Source: Prochlorococcus marinus str. MIT 9515 (GTDB lineage Bacteria; Cyanobacteriota; Cyanobacteriia; PCC-6307; Cyanobiaceae). Taken from it: 64,000 nt of DNA. Positions 56,577 to 64,000 of this stretch are shown here, one piece after another; position 1 is the first letter of the stretch, and every line of letters starts with the position of its first letter. The stretch lies in NCBI RefSeq assembly GCF_000015665.1, contig NC_008817.1:1-64000 (forward strand), in the 5' to 3' direction. The notes beneath the pieces were generated by a model, which worked only from the letters and a program-made list of their open reading frames with translations, was not told where the DNA came from and searched no databases. The position numbers and the translations under genes were made by a program.

Positions 56577-58507
56577 CTACTTTTTCTTAAACTCGTCTCT
56601 ATTTGATCAATTAATTTTCGTGCTTCTTCAATACTCAAGGTTTTATTATTGATGGCAAATTCGGTATTAATTCTTATTGATTCGACTAAATTATCTGAAC
56701 TGTAATCTAATAATTCTAAAATTTCTGATTTGCTGTTTTCTTTAATAATATTTTTAATTTTATATGTATTATCTTCATTTATATCAATATGAATAACATT
56801 AGTATTTCCAAATAGATTATGAAAATTCCCTAATGCCTCTTGATATGCACCTGCCATAAAGATTCCTATTAAATAATCATTGTTCTCTTCTGGGCGATGT
56901 AAATTTAGAAGTGATTTAATTTTCCCATTGTCAATAAAATTATTTAGTTTGCCATCAGAATCACAAGTTAAATCGGCAAAATTACCTTTACATATGGGTT
57001 CTTCTAAATGTCTGTGTATTGGAATAATTGGAAAAATTTGATTAATTGCCCAAGTATCCGGAATAGATTTGAAAACTGACAAATTAGCGTAATAAGTTGA
57101 TGAAAGCGTTTCGGTTATCTCAGATAAGTCTGGATGGATAATTTTTTCATTATCTAAGTGACTTGAAATCTCTTTTGCACATGCCCATGTAAGTTCTTCG
57201 GCATAAGCACGTTCCCCCAAACTTATAAATCCCAATCTAAAAGCGACTAAGCAATCCTTTTTGAATTTTTTAGCGTCGTTCCATAATTCTATAATTTCAG
57301 ATAAATCTTCTTTTTTGTTTCTAAGATTTTTAAGTTGATTATGGGTATCAATAAGATTTTTGATGATTAATGATGTCTTTTTTTGGTGTGATACTTTTAT
57401 TTGAGAGCTGACATGACTTGTTCCTAAAACATCAAAAATTAAAACTGAACAGTGACTTACTATAGCTCTCCCGCTTTCTGAGATTATGATTGGATGTTGA
57501 ATATTATTTACTTCACATGAATCTTTGATTGTTGCTACGACATCATTCGCATAGTTTTGAAGAGAATAATTTGTCGAAGTATTGGAAGACGTTTTAGTTC
57601 CATCGAAGTCTATTCCTAAGCCGCCTCCCACATCTATATATTTCATTGGTGCGCCTAACTTAGATAATTCAACAAATATTTGACTCGCTTCTTGCAATGC
57701 GTCTTTTATTACTGAAATATCACTTATTTGGCTTCCAATATGGAAATGCAGCAACTTCATTTCATTAATTAAGCTTGCTTCTTTAAGTTCTTTTATGGTT
57801 AACATTATTTCCGGAATTGATAATCCAAATTTGGAGTTATCTCCAACTGATTTACCCCATCTCCCACTACTTTTGCTTGATAACTTTGATCTGATGCCAA
57901 GTATAGGTGTTGATCTGAGATTTTTGACAGCTTCAATAATTCTTTGAACTTCATCTATTTGCTCAATAACTATAATTGGCTGTTTACCAAGTTTTCTGGC
58001 TAGTATTGCGATCTCAATATACTTTTTATCTTTATATCCATTACAAATTAAAAGTGATTTTTTATTTTCTAGCAATGATAATCCAATTAATAATTCTGAC
58101 TTGCTTCCTACCTCTAAACCAAAGTCCCAATAATCTCCATATTCAATGATTTTTTCTAATACATTTTTTTGCTGATTACATTTGATAGGAAAAACTCCTT
58201 GAAAAATATTTTTATAGTTATAAGTTTCTATTGCTTGGGAGAAGGCATTATTTAATTCTGTGATTCGGTCTTTTAAAATGTCGTTAAATCTTAATATTAA
58301 AGGAGTATTTATTTCTCTACTTTTAATTTCATTAACAAGTTTAAAAAGATCAATTGTTTTTTTAGAGTTTCTATTTGGGGTTATCGATATATTGCCTAAT
58401 GAATTTATTGAAAAATACTGATCTCCCCATTTATCAATACCATATGTAGAAATACTATCTTCTATGGTCCAATGTTTATTTAATTTTTTTGAGTCAAAAT
58501 TTGTCAA
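56561..58507 (-). CDS. speA: Biosynthetic arginine decarboxylase
   Basis: A 648-residue PLP enzyme converting arginine to agmatine for polyamine synthesis. The PLP Lys is Lys109 in [10 protein letters not shown]. Further elements include [23 protein letters not shown] with the substrate region, and [15 protein letters not shown]. Fold type III, homodimeric. ATG start at 58507. It is divergent from ndk with a 120-nt spacer and uses arginine made in part by argH, encoded earlier in the window. Confidence 0.95.
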   Translation of the reverse strand: MTNFDSKKLNKHWTIEDSISTYGIDKWGDQYFSINSLGNISITPNRNSKKTIDLFKLVNEIKSREINTPLILRFNDILKDRITELNNAFSQAIETYNYKNIFQGVFPIKCNQQKNVLEKIIEYGDYWDFGLEVGSKSELLIGLSLLENKKSLLICNGYKDKKYIEIAILARKLGKQPIIVIEQIDEVQRIIEAVKNLRSTPILGIRSKLSSKSSGRWGKSVGDNSKFGLSIPEIMLTIKELKEASLINEMKLLHFHIGSQISDISVIKDALQEASQIFVELSKLGAPMKYIDVGGGLGIDFDGTKTSSNTSTNYSLQNYANDVVATIKDSCEVNNIQHPIIISESGRAIVSHCSVLIFDVLGTSHVSSQIKVSHQKKTSLIIKNLIDTHNQLKNLRNKKEDLSEIIELWNDAKKFKKDCLVAFRLGFISLGERAYAEELTWACAKEISSHLDNEKIIHPDLSEITETLSSTYYANLSVFKSIPDTWAINQIFPIIPIHRHLEEPICKGNFADLTCDSDGKLNNFIDNGKIKSLLNLHRPEENNDYLIGIFMAGAYQEALGNFHNLFGNTNVIHIDINEDNTYKIKNIIKENSKSEILELLDYSSDNLVESIRINTEFAINNKTLSIEEARKLIDQIETSLRKSSYLSE

Positions 58508-58627
58508 ATCTGTCTCTGTGAGTTATAAAAGTTTTGAAAATTAATCAAGACAATATCTATTATTTTAATGATTACTTGCCAAGTTAGCACCTAAAAGAAG
58601 AATATACATAGAGAGATTACTAATTAA

Positions 58628-59086
58628 ATGATCAAAGAGAGAACGTTTCTTGCAATTAAACCAGATGGTGTTCAAAGAGGATATATTGCTGAGATTATTG
58701 GAAGGTTTGAAAAAAAAGGCTTTAAATTGGTAGGCTTAAAACAATTAATTCCATCAAAGCAACTTGCTCAAGATCACTATGGGGTTCATAGAGAGAGACC
58801 TTTTTTTAAGGATTTAGTTAACTTTATTTCGAGTGGCCCTGTTGTTGCGATGATTTGGGAAGGAGAGGGAGTAATTCTAAGTGCAAGAAAAATAATTGGT
58901 GCGACAAAACCTCTTGAGGCGGAACCTGGAACTATTAGAGGGGATTTAGCTATAGATATAGGGAGAAACATAATTCATGGTTCAGATGGAGAAGAAACTG
59001 CTAAATTTGAAATTAATTTATGGTTTGATCAACATGAAATATGTGATTGGGAGACTTCAGATTCTGAATGGCGAGTAGAAAGTTAA
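58628..59086 (+). CDS. ndk: Nucleoside diphosphate kinase
   Basis: A 152-residue NDK with all marks: [20 protein letters not shown] at the start, [13 protein letters not shown], and the phospho-His in [12 protein letters not shown] (about 118). It balances NTP pools using ATP. A typical hexameric size. Convergent with the thiO-like gene (12-nt gap). Confidence 0.98.
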   Translation: MIKERTFLAIKPDGVQRGYIAEIIGRFEKKGFKLVGLKQLIPSKQLAQDHYGVHRERPFFKDLVNFISSGPVVAMIWEGEGVILSARKIIGATKPLEAEPGTIRGDLAIDIGRNIIHGSDGEETAKFEINLWFDQHEICDWETSDSEWRVES

Positions 59087-59098
59087 AGCAATTTATAA

Positions 59099-60202
59099 TT
59101 AAAATCTGTTGAAACTAAATTTTTCTAGAAAATTAGTTTCAATTTTGTCTAGTGTTTTGTCTTGAATTAATTTGAACATAATATCGCTTGTAATTGCTGA
59201 AAAGAGTACTCCATTTCGATAGTGTCCGGTAGCTAAATAAAGATTACAGATGTCAGATTTTCCAATAATTGGCTTAAAATCTGGTGTACAAGGCCTAAAT
59301 CCCCACCAATGTTCCATTTGTGGCCAGTTTAATGCTTCTGGTAATAAAGACTTTATACCTTCTTGAAGTTGTTTTATTCCCGTGGGAGTATTCCCTTGAT
59401 TAAATTCAGCTTTATCCTCAACAGTTGCACCAACCACTATAAGACCATCATCTCTTGGAACTAAGTAGGTATTAGGACCAAATAGAACCCTTTTAATAGA
59501 ATTTTCTGGACCTTGTATTGACAACATTTGTCCCTTAACAGGAAAGATTGGTAAATTATTTAAAAGTTTTTTACTCCAAGCACCGCAGCATAGAATTACT
59601 TTTTCCCCAAAAATATTTTTAATTTTTCCTGTAGCATTTAAAACTTTTGCACCAAGAATTGTATTTCTTTCTAATATCAATTCTTTTACATCTGCTCCCT
59701 CTTGAAATTTGACTCCATGCAAAGAACATGCACGTTCAAGAGCGCGCATAAGCCTCCTTCTATTATCTATTTGGCCATCTTGTTCAAAAAGTAATCCATG
59801 CTCCCAATTTCCATTGATTCCTCTAATTTCTTTCCTTAGGGTTTGCTGATTCAAATATTTTCCATACTTATAAGTTTTGAATTTCTTCAAATTTTTAATA
59901 TTTTTAAACGGCACTATTATCCCACATTTTTTTAAACCACAATCAATACCACTATCTTGTTCGATATTTCTAATCCATTCTGGAATTAAATTTTGACTTT
60001 GTTGTCCAAATACAAATAATTCATCTTCAAGTCCCTCAGCATGGGTGGCTAGCATTCCTGCTGCAACGAAACCAGCAGATTCTCCTCTGTTTTTGCTTAA
60101 AACTTCAACTTTGAATTTGTTACGTGCAAATTCATAAGCAATAGATAAACCTATTAGTCCTCCACCAATAATTAAAATTGAATTTTCAGGTTCTGATTTC
60201 AT
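59099..60202 (-). CDS. thiO: FAD-dependent amine/glycine oxidase (ThiO-like)
   Basis: A 367-residue DAAO-family flavoenzyme. The FAD dinucleotide motif is IIGGGLIGLSIAYEFA (about 11-26), followed by SAGFVAAGMLATHAE. C-terminal VPRDDGLIVVGATVED and ATGHYRNGVLFSA match glycine oxidase ThiO, which makes the iminoglycine for the thiamine thiazole ring. Substrate assignment rests on these motifs and on thiL being in the same genome. It diverges from gatB. Confidence 0.82.
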   Translation of the reverse strand: MKSEPENSILIIGGGLIGLSIAYEFARNKFKVEVLSKNRGESAGFVAAGMLATHAEGLEDELFVFGQQSQNLIPEWIRNIEQDSGIDCGLKKCGIIVPFKNIKNLKKFKTYKYGKYLNQQTLRKEIRGINGNWEHGLLFEQDGQIDNRRRLMRALERACSLHGVKFQEGADVKELILERNTILGAKVLNATGKIKNIFGEKVILCCGAWSKKLLNNLPIFPVKGQMLSIQGPENSIKRVLFGPNTYLVPRDDGLIVVGATVEDKAEFNQGNTPTGIKQLQEGIKSLLPEALNWPQMEHWWGFRPCTPDFKPIIGKSDICNLYLATGHYRNGVLFSAITSDIMFKLIQDKTLDKIETNFLEKFSFNRF

Positions 60203-60284
60203 TTAATTATTTTTATGATTTAAAGACGTAGTCTTATCATCTTTTACCTTATATCTAATAATATTAAGTGAAGAACATTTCATA

Positions 60285-61757
60285 ATGAAAAATTTAGACC
60301 CTTGGGAAGCTGTGATTGGTTTGGAAACCCATGTCCAGCTTAATACTAAAAGTAAAATATTTACATCAGCATCAACTGCTTTTGGTGATGAACCTAATAC
60401 TCATGTAGATCCTGTCGTTTGTGGATTACCAGGTACTTTACCAGTTTTAAATGAAACTGTTCTTGAGTATGCAGTTAAAACTTCTTTAGCTTTAAATTTG
60501 AATGTCGCAGAGCATTGTAAATTTGATAGAAAACAATATTTTTACCCTGACCTGCCTAAAAATTATCAAATTTCACAATTTGATGAACCTTTAGCAGAAA
60601 ATGGTTGGCTTGAAGTTGAAATAGCAGAAAAAGATAAAGAAACGTATTTAAAAAAAATTGGGATAGAGAGACTTCATATGGAAGAAGATGCTGGTAAATT
60701 AGTACATGCAGGAAGCGATAGATTGGCTGGCTCTAAATATTCATTGGTTGATTACAACCGCGCAGGTATAGCACTAGTTGAGATTGTAAGTAAACCAGAT
60801 ATTAGAACAGGTAGAGAGGCATCAGAATATGCTTCAGAAATAAGAAGAACCGTTAGATATCTTGGTGTTTCAGATGGAAATATGCAAGAGGGTTCACTGA
60901 GGTGTGATGTGAATATTTCAGTAAGGAGAGGACCTGATAGCCCTTTCGGTACTAAAGTTGAAATTAAGAATATGAACTCTTTCTCTGCTATCCAAAAGGC
61001 TTGTGAGTATGAGATTAAAAGACAAATTGATGTATATGAGAATGGAGGAGAAATTTTTCAAGAAACTAGGTTATGGGACGAAGCTAAGCAATTAACAAAA
61101 AGTATGAGATTAAAGGAGGGTAGTAGTGATTACAGATATTTCCCGGATCCCGATCTTGGTCCCATTGAAATATCAAAAGAACAAAAAGATCAATGGCTTA
61201 ATGAATTACCTGAACTACCTTCTAAGAAAAGACACAAATATGTCAAAGAATTTGGCTTGTCACCATATGATTCAAGAGTGATTTCTGATGAAGTTTTTAT
61301 GGCTAATTTCTTTGAGGAAACTGTAGCAAACGGAGCCGACCCTAAACTTGCCTCAAATTGGATAACAAGTGATATTGTTGGTTATTTGAAATCAAATAAA
61401 CAAATATTTGCTGACTTAAAGCTTAGCCCTATTTACCTTGCAGAGATGATTAATTTGATTTCTGAAAAAGTTATTAGTGGAAAAATTGCAAAAGATATAT
61501 TACCAGAATTAATCAAGAAAAATATTTCTCCTCAAAAACTAGTTAAAGAAAAAGGCTTGGCGATGATATCTGATTCTGATAGTATTCTGCCAATTATTGA
61601 AGATCTTATTAATGAATTTCCTAAAGAAGTTGCCTCTTTTAAGGAGGGAAAAACTAAACTTCTTGGTTTTTTTGTAGGACAGCTTATGAAAAAAACTAAA
61701 GGTAAAGTAGATCCCAAACTTGCTAATAAACTTCTTGCGGAAAAATTAAATAGTTAA
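60285..61757 (+). CDS. gatB: Aspartyl/glutamyl-tRNA(Asn/Gln) amidotransferase subunit B
   Basis: A 490-residue GatB, the tRNA-binding kinase subunit of GatCAB. The start WEAVIGLETHVQLNTKSKIF and GLPGTLPVLNE are diagnostic. The kinase site includes YFYPDLPKNYQISQFDEP and the conserved EGSLRCDVNISVR. YRYFPDPDLGP lies mid-chain, and the C-terminal YqeY-like tail ends VDPKLANKLL. Needed because picocyanobacteria lack GlnRS. Its stop is 3 nt from the convergent coaE. Confidence 0.97.
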   Translation: MKNLDPWEAVIGLETHVQLNTKSKIFTSASTAFGDEPNTHVDPVVCGLPGTLPVLNETVLEYAVKTSLALNLNVAEHCKFDRKQYFYPDLPKNYQISQFDEPLAENGWLEVEIAEKDKETYLKKIGIERLHMEEDAGKLVHAGSDRLAGSKYSLVDYNRAGIALVEIVSKPDIRTGREASEYASEIRRTVRYLGVSDGNMQEGSLRCDVNISVRRGPDSPFGTKVEIKNMNSFSAIQKACEYEIKRQIDVYENGGEIFQETRLWDEAKQLTKSMRLKEGSSDYRYFPDPDLGPIEISKEQKDQWLNELPELPSKKRHKYVKEFGLSPYDSRVISDEVFMANFFEETVANGADPKLASNWITSDIVGYLKSNKQIFADLKLSPIYLAEMINLISEKVISGKIAKDILPELIKKNISPQKLVKEKGLAMISDSDSILPIIEDLINEFPKEVASFKEGKTKLLGFFVGQLMKKTKGKVDPKLANKLLAEKLNS

Positions 61758-61760
61758 TTT

Positions 61761-62375
61761 CTAGAGAAGCTTTTGTATTGTCTTTATCCACAACTTTTGA
61801 TCTTTTGAATTGTCTAAAATTACATTTGATAGTTTGGATTTATCTTCAAAATTAAATTGAAGATTTATAATTTTTTCAGCCTCATTATTTTCTATATTAT
61901 CCCTCTTCATAAGTCTTTTCTTTTGGATTTCTCTTGGACAACTTACTAACCATATTTCACTACATAAATCCGTAAATTTCGCCTCAAATAGTAAAGGGAT
62001 AACTAAAAGTAAAATTTTATTCTTTCCAAATTGATTACATTTTTCTATCATTTTTTCTTTAATCAGTGGATGAAGAAGATTCTGAATCCATTTCCTATGT
62101 ATAGAATCGTTGAAAATGATTTTTTTTAATAATTGCCTGTTTATTTCTTTCTCAGAAGAATAATTATCAACTATTTGATGTCCAAAATATTCTAAAATTT
62201 TTTTATAGCTGTTACTTGTAGGCTTGATTAGTTCTTTTGAATATTCATCAGCATCCAATATTGGAATACCTTTATAGTTTTTTATGTAGTTAGCTATTGT
62301 AGATTTTCCACTTGCAATTCCTCCAGTAAGACCTATCCTTCTCTGATTCTTTATTAATTTTTGTTGGATGCTCAT
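61761..62375 (-). CDS. coaE: Dephospho-CoA kinase
   Basis: A 204-residue kinase for the last step of CoA synthesis. The P-loop is GLTGGIASGKSTIA (about 15-28), with ILDADEYSKELI and LLHPLIKEKM following, and VIPLLFEAKFTDLCSEIWLV. Size is normal. Divergent from argJ with a 66-nt spacer. A DnaA-box-like TTATCCACA lies inside the gene, probably by chance. Confidence 0.95.
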   Translation of the reverse strand: MSIQQKLIKNQRRIGLTGGIASGKSTIANYIKNYKGIPILDADEYSKELIKPTSNSYKKILEYFGHQIVDNYSSEKEINRQLLKKIIFNDSIHRKWIQNLLHPLIKEKMIEKCNQFGKNKILLLVIPLLFEAKFTDLCSEIWLVSCPREIQKKRLMKRDNIENNEAEKIINLQFNFEDKSKLSNVILDNSKDQKLWIKTIQKLL

Positions 62376-62441
62376 AAATTTAATAAGAATCTGTATTGCT
62401 GTGTTTTATATCTACAGAATAGTTAGTATAGGTTTAATTTA

Positions 62442-63689
62442 TTGAGAAAATTGAGTCAGTTTGACACTAATTGGTCATTGGTAAGTGATGGGAAAGAAAC
62501 TCCTAATGGTTTTTCTTTTGCAGGAATCTCTGCAGGGTTAAAGGATTCTAAGAAGAAAGACTTGGCATTAATAGTAGCCCCAAAAAATAGCATTTGTAGT
62601 GGTTTGTTTACACAATCACGTGTCCGAGCATCCTGTGTAGATATTTGTGAACAAAGGATTAAAAACTCATCGGGTCAGATAAGAGCAATATTAATAAATT
62701 CAGGACAAGCAAATGCATGTACAGGAGATTTTGGTATAAAACATACTTTAATTGCTACTAAGGAGGTTTCTCAATTACTAGGAATAAAAGATGAAGAGGT
62801 TTTAATGTGCTCAACTGGTGTAATTGGGATACCTATACAAATAAAAAAATTAGTTGATAATTTATCTGGTTTGGTCAAGGATCTAAAAATAAATAATTTG
62901 CAGAATGCTGCAGAAGCTATTTTGACTACTGATTTAGTTGAAAAAAAAATAACTCTAGAAACATTGATTGAAGGTAGAAAGATTAAGATATCAGGTTTTG
63001 CGAAAGGATCAGGAATGATTTATCCAAATATGGCTACGATGCTTGCTTTTCTCACATGTGATGTTGGTGTTGAGAAAAAAGAATGGGACAAGATGATTTC
63101 TCTTGCTGTTAAAAAATCTTTTAATGCTATTTCGGTGGATGGAGAGACAAGTACTAATGATTCATTTATTGGAATAAATGCAGGAAAAAAAATTGATAAG
63201 AAATATTTGTCAAAGATTCAATTAGGAGTTGATATAGCTTGCCAACATTTGGCAAAAAACATCGCTAGAGATGGAGAAGGAGCAAATTGTTTGTTAGAGG
63301 TATTGGTTGAGGGGGCAAAAAATAATTCAGATGCAATTAAAATGGCCAAATCGATATGTAATTCTTCACTAGTGAAAACTGCAATACATGGTTGCGATCC
63401 AAATTGGGGCAGAATTATTTCAGCCGCAGGCAACTCTGGAATTGATTTTAAATTAGATGTCGTTGATTTATATATTGGAAATTTTCAGATTTTAAAAAAG
63501 GGTAAGTTAAATCAATTTGATTCTGATAAAGTTGAAAATTACATGCGAACAAAAATGAATGGGAAATATTTAGTTGAGGATATAATATCAATAGTTCTTA
63601 AACTTAATTTAGGCAAAGCAAAAGGAACCGCTTGGGGTTGTGATTTATCTAAAAAGTACGTTGAAATAAATAGCGAATATACTACCTGA
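62442..63689 (+). CDS. argJ: Glutamate N-acetyltransferase/amino-acid acetyltransferase (ArgJ)
   Basis: A 415-residue ArgJ with TTG start. It recycles acetyl from acetylornithine to glutamate in arginine synthesis. The self-cleavage site is in PNMATMLAFLTCDVG, between Ala and Thr near residue 199. GFSFAGISAGLK at the start and GCDPNWGRIISAAGNSG in the C-terminal half are conserved. It belongs with argH and speA in the same arginine network. It overlaps the downstream - strand gene by 8 nt. Confidence 0.95.
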   Translation: MRKLSQFDTNWSLVSDGKETPNGFSFAGISAGLKDSKKKDLALIVAPKNSICSGLFTQSRVRASCVDICEQRIKNSSGQIRAILINSGQANACTGDFGIKHTLIATKEVSQLLGIKDEEVLMCSTGVIGIPIQIKKLVDNLSGLVKDLKINNLQNAAEAILTTDLVEKKITLETLIEGRKIKISGFAKGSGMIYPNMATMLAFLTCDVGVEKKEWDKMISLAVKKSFNAISVDGETSTNDSFIGINAGKKIDKKYLSKIQLGVDIACQHLAKNIARDGEGANCLLEVLVEGAKNNSDAIKMAKSICNSSLVKTAIHGCDPNWGRIISAAGNSGIDFKLDVVDLYIGNFQILKKGKLNQFDSDKVENYMRTKMNGKYLVEDIISIVLKLNLGKAKGTAWGCDLSKKYVEINSEYTT

Positions 63690-63924
63690 TTTTAAGCAGC
63701 TCAATTGGTAAATATTCGTTTACATAAAGAAAGAGTATTGAAATAGTTCCTATTACTGAACCAATAAAACTTCCAATAAAATAATTAAATATTTTGGGTT
63801 GAATAATTTGTGAATTTTCTCCATTTTCTATATCGAAATCAGGGGAATCAACTACTTTTAGGCGCTGATTAGTTTTTGGTTGTTTAAGTTGTTGGTGTCG
63901 GATGAGTGCTTCGAAATCAGGCAT
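63682..63924 (-). CDS. Small hypothetical protein with C-terminal membrane helix
   Basis: An 80-residue protein beginning MPDFEALIRHQQLKQPKTNQ. The N-terminal half is polar and the C-terminal half has one transmembrane helix (IGSFIGSVIGTISILFLYV, about 52-70). Probably tail-anchored. I do not recognise the family. It converges on argJ with 8-nt overlap, and its upstream region is an unusually GC-rich block reaching the window end. Confidence 0.65.
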   Translation of the reverse strand: MPDFEALIRHQQLKQPKTNQRLKVVDSPDFDIENGENSQIIQPKIFNYFIGSFIGSVIGTISILFLYVNEYLPIELLKIR

Positions 63925-64000
63925 GGAATTTGAGATGCAATGGAACAGTAGGCAGACCAGCCCGCCATTCGACGAGGATCTGATCTTCCTAAATCGTCTA
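63925..64000. other. GC-rich block cut by the window end
   Basis: The last 70 bases contain 35 G or C, far above the surroundings. A + strand frame is open from ATG 63923 to the window end (starting MEFEMQWNSRQTSPPFDEDL), using codons uncommon here (AGG, CAG, CCG). A short AATGG/CCATT pairing is possible. It could be the start of a + strand gene or part of a structured RNA; I cannot tell which. Confidence 0.4.

Noticed and set aside
61784-61792. Second TTATCCACA (DnaA-box match)
   Set aside because: It lies inside the coaE coding sequence, alone, with no AT-rich unwinding region or cluster. One match of this length is expected by chance.

Overview
The window is AT-rich chromosomal DNA (roughly 30% GC, strong A/T third-position bias) with short spacers and many overlapping genes. 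It looks like a streamlined marine picocyanobacterium: Prochlorococcus of a high-light-adapted, low-GC lineage (HLII is my guess). Supporting signs are dnaN at coordinate 171 (most Prochlorococcus genomes are numbered from here), a paired flv3/flv1 flavodiiron operon, cbiD, a TLP40-like cyclophilin, a Yfr2-type small RNA and frequent TTG starts.

Layout. 1-5.9 kb: two DnaA-box-like sequences, then dnaN, a PRC-barrel protein, purL and purF on the + strand. 5.9-10.2 kb: a type IIA topoisomerase A subunit, a TPR lipoprotein-like or exported protein and queG on the - strand. 10.4-21.3 kb: DUF502 membrane protein, nusB, ftsY, a SpoIIE/PP2C phosphatase, argH, a Gly-rich RNA-binding protein, a dus gene (opposite strand), msrB, grpE, dnaJ, a TusA-like gene and rsgA. 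21.3-36.6 kb: ebfC, murB, murC, gap, thiL, cyclophilin, efp, accB, pdxA, an epimerase-like SDR, a small probably LexA-controlled gene, an HNH protein, several small or hypothetical genes, a serine/alanine-glyoxylate aminotransferase, cbiD and guaA.

36.6-47.8 kb is the accessory part. A cassette of about 4 kb (a nuclease-helicase with five helicase-associated repeats plus a T5orf172/GIY-YIG protein) lies between two diverged direct repeats of about 195 bp. The left repeat begins inside the last codons of guaA; the right one still encodes the same C-terminal residues (GTIEWE) with only synonymous changes. This is the expected footprint of integration at the 3' end of guaA. Both repeats carry paired 11-bp tandem repeats. 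Beyond the cassette are unknown small genes, an OafA-like acyltransferase, two probable pseudogenes, very small membrane-protein genes, a CP12-tail-like protein, a Yfr2-family RNA with its terminator, and a Cas4/RecB-like nuclease.

47.8-64 kb returns to core genes: PBP2, an FMN reductase with flv1 and flv3, alaS, speA, ndk, thiO-like oxidase, gatB, coaE, argJ, a small membrane protein, and an unusually GC-rich tail cut by the window end.

Functionally the core genes cover replication, purine synthesis (purL, purF, guaA), envelope synthesis (murB, murC, PBP2), translation and protein folding (ftsY, efp, alaS, gatB, grpE, dnaJ), and carbon and redox metabolism (gap, glyoxylate aminotransferase, flavodiirons). 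The most novel part is the guaA-anchored mini-island with its possible defence pair and unusual repeats.
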